A program made the position numbers and the translations under genes. Of a stretch of DNA of 24,053 bases, positions 15,244 to 21,966 are shown in pieces (within the stretch, counting starts at the first letter, position 1; each line of letters opens with the position of its first letter). The stretch spans positions 1-24,053 of the forward strand of contig JAWRJC010000117.1 of NCBI GenBank assembly GCA_040307715.1. The letters run 5' to 3'. Source of the DNA: RUG13615 sp040307715 (GTDB lineage Bacteria; Bacillota; Clostridia; Peptostreptococcales; Anaerovoracaceae). The notes under the pieces were generated by a model. That model was not told the DNA's origin. It saw nothing but the letters and a program-made list of their open reading frames with translations, and ran no database searches.

Positions 15244-16119
15244 TCAAAGATCGATATCAAAGAGATGGGTCTTGTAGACCTCCTTGGCCTCATCGCCCGT
15301 GAGATACGCAAGGACGTCTGCCGCGGCTTCTGCCTGCGCGTCCGTCGCATCCGGATTGCTGATCAGCGCGATTGGATAGATGATGTCGCCCGCAGTGTCA
15401 TACGGGACGACCTGCAGGATCTTCACATCGTTTTCATGGCCGTAGGTATCGGACAGATAGACCGTGCCGACTTCACAGGAACCTTCCTGCACCGCGGTCA
15501 GAACCTTGCTGACATTGCCCTGCTCGCTGATCTCGATGCCGCCCAGCGCCGCAGAAACTTCCTGTGTCGTGTAGACCGCCGGGTCATCGACCTTGTCCAG
15601 GATGCCGAGGTTCATCAGCGCGCGGCGCGTATACTTGCCGACCGGGACGCTGCCGTCTGCCAGCGCGAGGCTCGCCGCCTTGTCCAGATCTTCGATACCT
15701 GTGACTTTCGTCGCGCTGTCCGGCTGTGTGATGACGCAAAGCTGGTTGTTGAGGACATCCTGCCGGCTGCCTTCGATCACCAGACCGGCTTCTTCGACTT
15801 CATCCATCTGCTTCTGCGCAGCGCTGAAGAAAATATCACACGGTGCGCCTTCCATGATCTGTGTTTTCAGGGTACCCGAACTGTCGCAGTTCAACGTGAT
15901 CGTCACATTCGGATGATCCGCCTCATAGGACGCCTTCAGCTCTTCCAGGGAGGAACGCATGCTCGCCGCCGCGAAGACCAGGACTTCGACCTGCTCCGCG
16001 CTCTCTTCCGGCGCGGCTGCCGAACCGCTGTCCGCGCTCGCCGCGTCCCCGCTGCCGCAGCCGGCAGACGAGACCGCCAGGGCCGCACAAAGCATCACGA
16101 TCAGAATCATTCGTTTCAT
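15244..16119 (-). CDS. modA: Molybdate-binding lipoprotein of ABC transporter
   Basis: ModA captures molybdate outside the membrane and delivers it to ModB. The 291-residue precursor has a lipoprotein signal with lipobox SAGC (C21), then an acidic Ser/Ala linker and the binding domain from about residue 45: VFAAASMRSSLEEL, APCDIFFSA, LADGSVPVGKYTRRAL, and the SDTYG and YPIAL segments match the ModA fold and its oxyanion site. AGGAGG lies 5 nt before the ATG, the strongest ribosome site inside the operon, which fits high production of a binding protein. It starts 14 nt after the MOSC::MogA gene. Confidence 0.92.
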   Translation of the reverse strand: MKRMILIVMLCAALAVSSAGCGSGDAASADSGSAAAPEESAEQVEVLVFAAASMRSSLEELKASYEADHPNVTITLNCDSSGTLKTQIMEGAPCDIFFSAAQKQMDEVEEAGLVIEGSRQDVLNNQLCVITQPDSATKVTGIEDLDKAASLALADGSVPVGKYTRRALMNLGILDKVDDPAVYTTQEVSAALGGIEISEQGNVSKVLTAVQEGSCEVGTVYLSDTYGHENDVKILQVVPYDTAGDIIYPIALISNPDATDAQAEAAADVLAYLTGDEAKEVYKTHLFDIDL

Positions 16120-16133
16120 TTTGTCCTCCTGTT

Positions 16134-17078
16134 TTATTTACGTGCGCAGTCGCCGGCTGTGCCCCGCAGGACGTCCAGCCCGTGGCGCAGCGCAGGTAAA
16201 ACGAACTCCAGACTCTCCCGGACCGCCTTCGGGCTGCCGGGGAGGTTGATGATCAGCGTCCCGCCGCGGATCCCTGAAACCGCCCGGGACAGCATCGCAT
16301 GCGGCGTCTTGGTCATCGAGAATGCCCGGATCGCTTCGGCGATGCCGGGGGCCATCCGGTCGCAGACCGCCAGGGTCGCTTCCGGGGTGATGTCGCGGGG
16401 GGAGAACCCCGTCCCGCCGGTTGTCAGGATGACGCTGACCTGCCGCTGGTCCGCAAGGCGGATCAGTTCTTTTTCGAGGAAGACGCGCTCATCCGGCAGA
16501 AGGATGCCCTCGACCACATCGTAGCCTGCCTCTTCCATCATCTGCCCGATGAGCGGACCGCTCTCGTCGGTCCTCTGCCCGACGGATCCCTTGTCCGACA
16601 GCGTGATCCAGGCCGCTGTGAACGGTCTGTCCGGCGCGGCGGGGATCATCTCCACCTCGTCACCGGCTTTGATATCGCCGCCCTCCAGAACGACCGAAAA
16701 AACGCCTTCCCGCGGCATGATGCAGTCGCCGACCGCATGGTAGATCGCACAGTGCGTATGGCACTCCTTGCCGATCTGGGTCATCTCGAGCAGGACGCCG
16801 TCCGGTCCGCCGATCCGGAATCTGGTCCCCACCGGCAGACTGCGGAAATCGTATCCTTCCACGATCAGGTTTTCCCCGAATGCGCCAAAGTCCACGTCCG
16901 CGCCGCGCTCCCGGAACGCTTCGATCTTTTCGATCCCCAGCAGGCTCACCTGGCGGTGCCAGTTGCCTGCATGCGCATCACCGTCGATGCCGTGGCCGGC
17001 GGTCAGGTGCGCGCTGCCAACCGGAACCTTCTGCGTCCCTTTTTTCGTGCTCACACAGATCTCGATCAGTTTTCCCAT
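16134..17078 (-). CDS. MOSC domain - MogA/MoaB domain fusion protein
   Basis: This 314-residue protein joins two molybdenum-cofactor domains. Residues about 1-145 are a MOSC domain (GSAHLTAGHGIDGDAHAG, FGENL, GKECHTHCAIY with C106 and C110, GDCIMPREGVF), a fold that handles sulfur or cofactor in Moco sulfurases and YiiM/YuaD-like proteins. Residues about 150-310 are a MogA/MoaB-type molybdopterin-binding domain (ITLSDKGSVGQRTDESG, TTGGTGFSPRD at 219-229, NLPGSPKAV), which adenylylates molybdopterin before metal insertion by MoeA. The ATG at 17078 begins at the MOSC domain; 66 further in-frame codons upstream lie over moaA and are not protein-like. GGAGG at the moaA end serves it, with a longish 12-nt spacer. 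Confidence 0.92.
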   Translation of the reverse strand: MGKLIEICVSTKKGTQKVPVGSAHLTAGHGIDGDAHAGNWHRQVSLLGIEKIEAFRERGADVDFGAFGENLIVEGYDFRSLPVGTRFRIGGPDGVLLEMTQIGKECHTHCAIYHAVGDCIMPREGVFSVVLEGGDIKAGDEVEMIPAAPDRPFTAAWITLSDKGSVGQRTDESGPLIGQMMEEAGYDVVEGILLPDERVFLEKELIRLADQRQVSVILTTGGTGFSPRDITPEATLAVCDRMAPGIAEAIRAFSMTKTPHAMLSRAVSGIRGGTLIINLPGSPKAVRESLEFVLPALRHGLDVLRGTAGDCARK

Positions 17079-17086
17079 CCTCTTCG

Positions 17087-18073
17087 TCAACCTCCGATCT
17101 CGCTCATCGATTTTGGTTCGGCCGCCTGCGGCTGCTCGGTGAAGCAGTGCGCGGCCGGTTTGGCGAGGACCGCTGTGCGGAGCGATTCCTCGAGTGCTTT
17201 CGTACACGTCTCCGACACCGCCTTGTCCAGCGCAAGTGCCGGCAGCAGATCCACGCTGTCCTCGTAGCACAGACACGGTTTGATCTGCCCGGTCGATGTC
17301 AGACGGATGCGGTTGCAGCTGCTGCAGAAAATACCGTGCATCGCGCTGATCAGTCCGACGGCGCCGTTTTGGCCGGGGCGGCGGTAGTACACCGCGGGGC
17401 CGTTGCCGTGGACGGCATCATCCTCTTCCAGATCAGGAAACGCCTTTTGCAGACGTTCCAGGACCGCTGTATTGGATAACCCTTCATCAGGTCTGCCGAA
17501 GCCGACCGGCATGATCTCGATGAACCGCACATCGAGCCCGTTATCAAAGGCAAAGGCGGCGAACTCCTCGATTTCATCCTCGTTGAGACCGCTCATCGGC
17601 AGGCAGTTGATCTTCGTGCGAAGACCGGCTCCTTTCGCGGCGGCCACCGCTTCGAGAACAGCGTCCAGTTCCCCGCCCCGCGTGATGAGGCGGTACCGGT
17701 CGGCCCGGAGCGAATCGAGGCTGATGTTGACCGCGTCAAGACCTGCCTCAAGCAGAGCATCGAGATGACGCACGAGCTGCTGCCCGTTGGTGGTCAGGGT
17801 GACCTGTTCGATCCCCGGGATTTCCTTCAGCGACCGGATCAGGTCCGGACAGCCTTTCCGGACAAGCGGTTCCCCGCCGGTGATCTTCAGCCGCGTGATC
17901 CCGAGCGCTGCGGCAGCCCGGGAGATCCGGACGATCTCCTCGTAGGTCAGCAGACGGTCCATCGGCAGTTTTTCGATGCCGCCTTCCGGCATGCAGTACA
18001 AGCACCGTAGATCGCAGCGGTCCGTCACCGAGATCCGCATATAATCTATATTTCTTCCAAACGCATCCTTCAT
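17087..18073 (-). CDS. moaA: GTP 3',8-cyclase (radical SAM)
   Basis: MoaA performs the first committed step of molybdenum cofactor synthesis, a radical-SAM rearrangement of GTP. The 328-residue protein has the N-terminal CxxxCxxC cluster (C20, C24, C27), the SAM-binding GGEPL (66-70), the C-terminal cluster C250-x2-C253-x13-C267 that binds GTP, and the conserved terminal Gly-Gly. All key residues are present. A GGGAG site lies about 12 nt before the ATG. It starts 26 nt after the molybdopterin-binding protein gene and ends 8 nt before the MOSC::MogA gene. Confidence 0.96.
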   Translation of the reverse strand: MKDAFGRNIDYMRISVTDRCDLRCLYCMPEGGIEKLPMDRLLTYEEIVRISRAAAALGITRLKITGGEPLVRKGCPDLIRSLKEIPGIEQVTLTTNGQQLVRHLDALLEAGLDAVNISLDSLRADRYRLITRGGELDAVLEAVAAAKGAGLRTKINCLPMSGLNEDEIEEFAAFAFDNGLDVRFIEIMPVGFGRPDEGLSNTAVLERLQKAFPDLEEDDAVHGNGPAVYYRRPGQNGAVGLISAMHGIFCSSCNRIRLTSTGQIKPCLCYEDSVDLLPALALDKAVSETCTKALEESLRTAVLAKPAAHCFTEQPQAAEPKSMSEIGG

Positions 18074-18099
18074 CTGTGCACAGTCTCCCGTCCCTGCCG

Positions 18100-19128
18100 C
18101 TACTTGCCGAACCCGCAGTTCGGGAATGTGCAGACGGGGCAGTCAAGGCAGAGCCCGCCTTCGCCCAGTCTGTCAAAGTCGTCCTTGCACAGGATCTCAC
18201 CGGTCATGATCCGCGGAAGGACCAGATCGAAGATCGTCCGCTTCGCGTACATGACACAGCCGGGCAGCCCCATGACCGGGATCTTCCCGTCCCCGTAATA
18301 CGCGAGCATGAACATCGCCCCGGGCAGGACGGGCGCCCCGTACGTCACGACGCCGGCATCCCCGCAGACCCGGCGGATCGCGAACGGTGTGCGGTCATCC
18401 GGATCCACGCTCATTCCGCCCGTGCAGAGGATCATATCCGCGCCGTCCGCCAGCAGTTTTCTGACCGCTGCCTCGATATGCTCCGCGCCGTCGTCGCAGA
18501 CCTCATGGCCGATGATCTTCGCGCCGAACTCCTCCACCTTGCCGATGACCACAGGTGTGAACGTATCCTTGATCCGCCCGTGGAACACTTCGCTGCCGGT
18601 CGTGACGATCCCGACGTTTTTCGGCTCGTAGGGACGGATGCTGAGGATCGGCGTTTCTCCGGCCTCCCGGCGGACCGCTTCCATCTTTTCTTTCTCAATG
18701 ACCAGCGGGATGACCCTCGTGCCGGCGAGTTTATCCCCTTTGCGCACCGGGAAGTCCCCGTGCCTGGCCGCGATCATCATCTGCCCGAACGCATTGACCA
18801 TCTTAAGTTTTTCCCGGTCGATCTTCAGGACCCCGTCGCAGTCGGCAAAGAGTTCGATCTTACCTTCCTTTGCCTCGTTCCGGCTGATATGCGCGCCTTT
18901 CGCAATCGCGCAGAGCACCTCTGCTGCGTCATTCTCGTGCATCATCGTCTCGTCGTTTTCCCAGACGTAGATGTGCTCCTTGCCGACGCTGAGCAGGACC
19001 GGCACATCTTCCTCGCGGATCACGTGCCCCTTGCGGAACACCGGGCCTTTGGAAACGCCTTTGATGATCTGTGTGATGTCGTGACAGAGGATCTGTCCGA
19101 CCGCGTCTTCTGTTCTCAGTAGTTTCAT
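18100..19128 (-). CDS. MoeA-like molybdopterin-binding protein with Cys-rich tail
   Basis: This 342-residue protein contains a MoCF (molybdopterin-binding) domain in its second half: VGIVTTGSEVF, CTGGMSVDPDDRTP and VLPGAMFMLAYY resemble MoeA and CinA. The N-terminal part (MKLLRTEDAVGQILCHDIT) also looks MoeA-like but lacks the full MoeA domain set. The last 16 residues hold four Cys (C327, C330, C333, C338), a likely metal or Fe-S site. From memory, such proteins accompany molybdenum hydroxylase genes in anaerobes; the exact role is not established. AGGAGG lies about 6 nt before the ATG. It is a second MoCF-domain protein beside true moeA in the same operon. Confidence 0.82.
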   Translation of the reverse strand: MKLLRTEDAVGQILCHDITQIIKGVSKGPVFRKGHVIREEDVPVLLSVGKEHIYVWENDETMMHENDAAEVLCAIAKGAHISRNEAKEGKIELFADCDGVLKIDREKLKMVNAFGQMMIAARHGDFPVRKGDKLAGTRVIPLVIEKEKMEAVRREAGETPILSIRPYEPKNVGIVTTGSEVFHGRIKDTFTPVVIGKVEEFGAKIIGHEVCDDGAEHIEAAVRKLLADGADMILCTGGMSVDPDDRTPFAIRRVCGDAGVVTYGAPVLPGAMFMLAYYGDGKIPVMGLPGCVMYAKRTIFDLVLPRIMTGEILCKDDFDRLGEGGLCLDCPVCTFPNCGFGK

Positions 19129-19221
19129 TGTCTCCCTCCTGCAGGAAAATCTTTCTACTGTTTATTGTAGAAGAATCGCTTCCGAAAAAATGTTGGCATG
19201 CTAACAATCCAAACGAAATGT
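19129..19221 (-). promoter_or_regulatory. Gap with weak terminator and possible internal promoter
   Basis: This is the longest gap inside the molybdenum operon. On the minus strand an imperfect hairpin (19191-19206) is followed by six T (19190-19185), a weak terminator. Then TACAAT (19169-19164) could be a -10, without a good -35. A 6-bp hairpin (19153-19158 with 19167-19172) overlaps that box. The moeA-mobB pair might thus be partly uncoupled from the genes downstream. Confidence 0.35.
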
Positions 19222-19704
19222 TCAGAACACTTTGCAGAGATGGTCTGCCAGCGCATCAGCTTCATTAAGCCCAAACACCGGAACCCCGGGGACAGCGACC
19301 GCCAGATCGGTCACGACCGCGAGGAGCGAAGCGGGATCGCAGACCGGCGACGCGGAAACGCCCTGCCGGACGACCTCGATCTTCGGATAAGACGTCCATT
19401 TGAATCCTTCCAGAAGGATCAGATCCGCTTCCGGATACAGCGCGATCAGGTCCTCCTCTGTGACCTGCGCGTACTTGACCGCCTGGAATTTCTCCCCGTC
19501 AAAGATCGCCGCGCCGTACGCGCCGGCGGCGAGGAGCCGGCAGGTATCCGTGCCTTCCCTGTCCGCCGCAAAGCCGTGGCCGTCGTGCTTGAGCACTGCC
19601 ACGCGAAGACCGCGCGCCGTCAGCGCGGGGATCAGCTTCTCGAGCAGGGTCGTCTTGCCGGAATTCTTGACCCCTGACACCGCAATGATCTTTACAGCAG
19701 CCAT
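19222..19704 (-). CDS. mobB: Molybdopterin-guanine dinucleotide biosynthesis protein B
   Basis: MobB is a P-loop GTPase-like protein that assists conversion of Mo-molybdopterin to dinucleotide forms. The 160-residue protein has the Walker A loop GVKNSGKTT (about 10-18), the conserved KHDGHGF and REGTDTCRLLAAGA segments, and LLEGFKWTSYPKIEVVR, all typical. I chose the ATG at 19704, which overlaps the moeA end by 13 nt and begins at the usual MobB N-terminus; a longer frame lies inside moeA. The ribosome site is weak (GGGTGG), so translation is probably coupled to moeA. MobA is not in the window. Confidence 0.92.
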   Translation of the reverse strand: MAAVKIIAVSGVKNSGKTTLLEKLIPALTARGLRVAVLKHDGHGFAADREGTDTCRLLAAGAYGAAIFDGEKFQAVKYAQVTEEDLIALYPEADLILLEGFKWTSYPKIEVVRQGVSASPVCDPASLLAVVTDLAVAVPGVPVFGLNEADALADHLCKVF

Positions 19705-20909
19705 ACATCCACCCTGCTTCCCGCAGCAAGCGGGCCTTTCTCCGCCGGGATATCCACCAGGCAATTCATGCCCGCGGAAGACGCGAGCTGACCGGAGGCG
19801 TGCCCCTCCGGCAGTGTGACGCGGCCATCCGCAAAGTATCCCCGGACGATCCGCCGCATCCCGCCGCCCTTCTCAAACGGCGTTTCGAGGACCCCGTCCG
19901 TTCTGACCGGCAGCAGATCCCCGCACCCGGCGAGCTCGGCGAGGACCGCCCGCCCGAACAGTTCGAACGTCGCCCCTGCCGCGAACGGGTTGCCGGACAG
20001 GGAGAGGATCGGTTTTTCATGGACCGAGAACATCAGCGGCGAGCCGGGTTTGACCCGGGCTTTCCAGAGGATCCGGTCAGCGCAAAGAAGCGGCAGCGTC
20101 TCGTGCAGGATGTCTTTTTCTCCGACGCTCACCCCTCCGACCGTCAGGATCAGATCCGCCTCTTCTTCCGCCTGCCGGATGGCCTCCGCAAGTGCCTGCG
20201 CATCATCCGGAAACGCCTCCTCAAGCCGTACAACAAGAACACCCAGCTCCGCGAGCCTGGCAGCCAGCATCGCCGCGTTGGACGAATAGATCTTCCCGGG
20301 CGGCAACGCCGCGGTGTCGTTCGCCACGAGTTCATCGCCTGTGCAAAACAGCGCGCACCGCACCTGCCGGACAACGGGCAGCATTACCTCTTTGCGCAGC
20401 AAACCCGCCGACGCCAGCACGCCGCAGGCGCTGCCGGTGAGCCGGGTCCCTTTGCGCAGGAGTACATCGCCCTCGCGGAAATCCTCTCCGGCGGGGCAGT
20501 AGTTCTGATAGGGCTTCACTTCACTGAAGATGGTGACCCGTTCCGTTCCGAGGTCTGTGTCTTCCTGCCGCAGCACGCAGTCACAATCCGGCGGGATCGG
20601 CGCCCCGGTCATGATCCGCGCTGCCTGTCCCTGCCGGACAGGAACGGACGGCACGCCGCCCGCATAGATCTTGTCCACAACGGTCAGCGTGACCGGCGTG
20701 TCCGGGCCGGCACCTTTTGTATCTGCCGCGTGCAGCGCATAGCCGTCCAGCGGCGAGCGCGGCCAGGGCGGCTGGCTGACCGGCGCATAAACATCCTCCG
20801 CCAGCACCCGGCCATGTGCCTCTGCCGCCGGAACGGATTCCGCCGCCAGCGGCTGCACCCGGTCTGTGATCAGACGCAGCGCTTCCTCGACTTCAAGCAT
20901 GGTCCGCAT
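19692..20909 (-). CDS. moeA: Molybdopterin molybdenumtransferase
   Basis: MoeA inserts molybdate into adenylylated molybdopterin. The 405-residue protein has the usual four domains: the N-terminal region with RSPLDGYA, the MTGAPIPPDCDCVL stretch, the MoCF domain with CTGDELV and GGVSVGEKD, the KPGSPLMF and SLSGNPFAA loops, and a C-terminal beta domain (VRGYFADGRVTLPEG). AAAGGAG lies 6 nt before the ATG. It is the first gene of the operon and sits 27 nt after an intrinsic terminator with a structured leader, so it should be the gene most directly controlled. Confidence 0.95.
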   Translation of the reverse strand: MRTMLEVEEALRLITDRVQPLAAESVPAAEAHGRVLAEDVYAPVSQPPWPRSPLDGYALHAADTKGAGPDTPVTLTVVDKIYAGGVPSVPVRQGQAARIMTGAPIPPDCDCVLRQEDTDLGTERVTIFSEVKPYQNYCPAGEDFREGDVLLRKGTRLTGSACGVLASAGLLRKEVMLPVVRQVRCALFCTGDELVANDTAALPPGKIYSSNAAMLAARLAELGVLVVRLEEAFPDDAQALAEAIRQAEEEADLILTVGGVSVGEKDILHETLPLLCADRILWKARVKPGSPLMFSVHEKPILSLSGNPFAAGATFELFGRAVLAELAGCGDLLPVRTDGVLETPFEKGGGMRRIVRGYFADGRVTLPEGHASGQLASSAGMNCLVDIPAEKGPLAAGSRVDVWLL

Positions 20910-20935
20910 CGGTTTCTCCTTTACTAATGCTCAAT

Positions 20936-20964
20936 AAAAACGGCCGTCCGGAAGGAACGGCCGT
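20936..20964 (-). terminator. Leader terminator before moeA
   Basis: On the minus strand a 10-bp stem with one bulged base (20957-20964 and 20954-20955 with 20940-20947 and 20948-20949; loop 20950-20953) is followed by TTTTTATT. It lies between the operon promoter and moeA, so it must be bypassed for expression: an attenuator rather than an end-of-gene terminator. Each arm contains the self-complementary octamer ACGGCCGT. Confidence 0.85.
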
Positions 20965-21170
20965 CTGTACCACAAAAACAGACCGGGCGTTTCCTTCTCA
21001 AACACGGAAAGCAGGAGCGTTTCCCCTCCCACTCTGCAATCCTCCGCCGCACCGGCTGTCCAAAGCGGCCTTCCCGGAAGATCTGCGTCCTGACAGCCAT
21101 GGCGCATCACAGTCCGCAAACTGTGCGGCGGTAGGCCGAAAGGATCGGAAACAAATTATCTATTTAGTTA
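20963..21170 (-). ncRNA. Structured leader, riboswitch candidate (Moco-type by context)
   Basis: About 200 nt between the promoter at 21171-21199 and the terminator fold strongly on the minus strand. A 9-bp perfect helix (21123-21131 with 21044-21052) encloses a 7-bp perfect helix (21092-21098 with 21054-21060), itself closing a small hairpin (about 21070-21080). A 6-bp hairpin (21108-21113 with 21120-21125) competes with the first helix for three bases. Downstream, a 6-bp hairpin (20963-20968 with 20978-20983) overlaps the 5' arm of the terminator stem, as an antiterminator would. GGAAACGC occurs twice, 30 nt apart. Moco RNA riboswitches are known before moaA, moeA and mod genes; I could not match the consensus from memory. 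Confidence 0.62.
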
Positions 21171-21199
21171 TTTTTACCCTGTCCGGGCGGATTCGTCAA
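21171..21199 (-). promoter_or_regulatory. Promoter of the molybdenum operon
   Basis: TTGACG (21199-21194, 5 of 6 to consensus), a 17-nt spacer and TAAAAA (21176-21171, 4 of 6) form a good sigma-70 promoter directly after the toxin gene. It starts transcription near 21164, giving a leader of about 250 nt to moeA and making the operon independent of the toxin-antitoxin pair. Confidence 0.68.
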
Positions 21200-21220
21200 C
21201 GGAGAATCACTTTTCTCCGT
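21199..21220 (-). other. Hairpin around the toxin stop codon
   Basis: A perfect 8-bp stem (21199-21206 with 21213-21220) has a 6-nt loop that holds the TGA stop of the toxin gene (21209-21207). No U-run follows. Its 3' arm abuts the -35 box of the molybdenum operon promoter. Confidence 0.5.
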
Positions 21221-21515
21221 CAAACAGTTTTCCATAGTCCTGCCTGGCATCGGCAATGTGATGAATATAGACTGTCCCATTGTCGGTCTTATAGAATGCG
21301 ACATGCCTTTTCTGAATGATCATCCGAAATCCGAGTGCATTCGCCCAGTCACTCGGCGTCAGCGAGCCGCTGTCCGGATGATCTGCAAGCCGCGAAATGG
21401 CACGCACGATCGCCGTGGTTACTTTGAGCGCTGTCTTTTCATCAAACCGCATCAGATACCAGTCCTCGATGCGTTTCAGATCCTCCCAGGCAGCAGGCAG
21501 ATATTCAATCCTCAA
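21207..21515 (-). CDS. RelE/ParE family toxin
   Basis: This 102-residue protein is a RelE/ParE superfamily toxin. The N-terminus RIEYLPAAWEDLKRIEDWY, the central LADHPDSGSLTP and the C-terminal strand pair (RHVAFYKTDNGTVYIHHIADARQDYGKLF) match the fold. RelE types cut mRNA on the ribosome and ParE types poison gyrase; I cannot say which applies, though the helix-rich start and DARQDY ending are ParE-like. It overlaps the antitoxin gene by 11 nt, the usual antitoxin-first order, which couples translation. The local base composition is more A+T-rich than the surrounding genes, suggesting acquisition by transfer. Confidence 0.88.
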   Translation of the reverse strand: MRIEYLPAAWEDLKRIEDWYLMRFDEKTALKVTTAIVRAISRLADHPDSGSLTPSDWANALGFRMIIQKRHVAFYKTDNGTVYIHHIADARQDYGKLFDGEK

Positions 21516-21777
21516 TGCCCCTCACCCTGCCTTTCAGCATCGCAATAACTTCCTCTTCACTATATGTGCGTGCTCCGGAAATCCGTTCTGCCTCGGAATA
21601 CAGCAACCGTTCACGGAGTTTGAGCACCTCCTCCCGCCGCTCATAGGCCTCGATGCTGAGGATCACCATATCCCCTTCGCCGTTCTTCGTAATATAAATC
21701 GGTTCCGCCGTCTCCTTGACCATGGCGGAAAGGGACTGATAGTCATTGCGCAGTGCCGTGGATGGTTTGATGATCAT
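21505..21777 (-). CDS. Phd/YefM family antitoxin
   Basis: This 90-residue protein is a Phd/YefM-type antitoxin: the N-terminal DNA-binding half (IIKPSTALRNDYQSLSAMVKETAEPIYITKNGEGDMVILSIEAYER) has the family pattern, and the C-terminal half is charged and helical, suited to wrapping the toxin. It should neutralise the toxin and repress its own promoter. AAGGAG lies 5 nt before the ATG. Two copies of a 10-nt repeat in the promoter region (21806-21826) are probable operator sites. Confidence 0.9.
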   Translation of the reverse strand: MIIKPSTALRNDYQSLSAMVKETAEPIYITKNGEGDMVILSIEAYERREEVLKLRERLLYSEAERISGARTYSEEEVIAMLKGRVRGIED

Positions 21778-21805
21778 GATTTCTCCTTTATCACAGAACC
21801 ATTTA

Positions 21806-21826
21806 ATTCTATCATTATTCTATCAT
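21806..21826 (-). repeat. Tandem 10-nt repeat, likely antitoxin operator
   Basis: On the minus strand ATGATAGAAT occurs twice in tandem (21826-21817 and 21815-21806) with a period of 11 nt, about one helical turn. Each copy contains TAGAAT, a -10-like hexamer, so repressor bound here would block the toxin-antitoxin promoter. They lie about 30 nt before the antitoxin start in a very A+T-rich gap. Confidence 0.55.
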
Positions 21827-21906
21827 AATTTTGATATACCACAAGACCGCCAGCCTGTTTTCTCGGGAAAAGATGTGTGCCTCTTCCGGTATCATTGCAT
21901 TTTCCA

Positions 21907-21934
21907 TTGATTTCAATTGTCTTCATGATAAGAT
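21907..21934 (+). promoter_or_regulatory. Candidate promoter of aminopeptidase P gene
   Basis: TTGATT (21907-21912), a 16-nt spacer and TAAGAT (21929-21934) lie 33 nt before the start codon. Each hexamer matches consensus at four positions, so this is a moderate call, but nothing better is present in the 189-nt divergent gap. Confidence 0.42.
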
Positions 21935-21966
21935 TTTGATAGTGACAGCAAGAAAGGACTCACACC

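Noticed and set aside
15265..16524. 419-codon plus-strand open frame over modA and the MOSC::MogA gene
   Set aside because: Both minus-strand genes are strongly recognised; the plus-strand frame crosses their boundary and has no family features.
17079..17276. 66-codon N-terminal extension of the MOSC::MogA protein
   Set aside because: It overlaps moaA entirely, looks like a shadow of it, and the MOSC domain starts at the ATG at 17078.
20940..20964. Terminator of the toxin-antitoxin operon
   Set aside because: It lies about 240 nt past the toxin stop with a good promoter and a structured leader in between, so attenuation of the moeA operon explains it better, though it could stop both.
20931..21119. 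62-codon minus-strand ORF in the moeA leader
   Set aside because: It has no clear ribosome site, begins inside the nested helices and ends beyond the terminator hairpin. The region is better explained as structured RNA.
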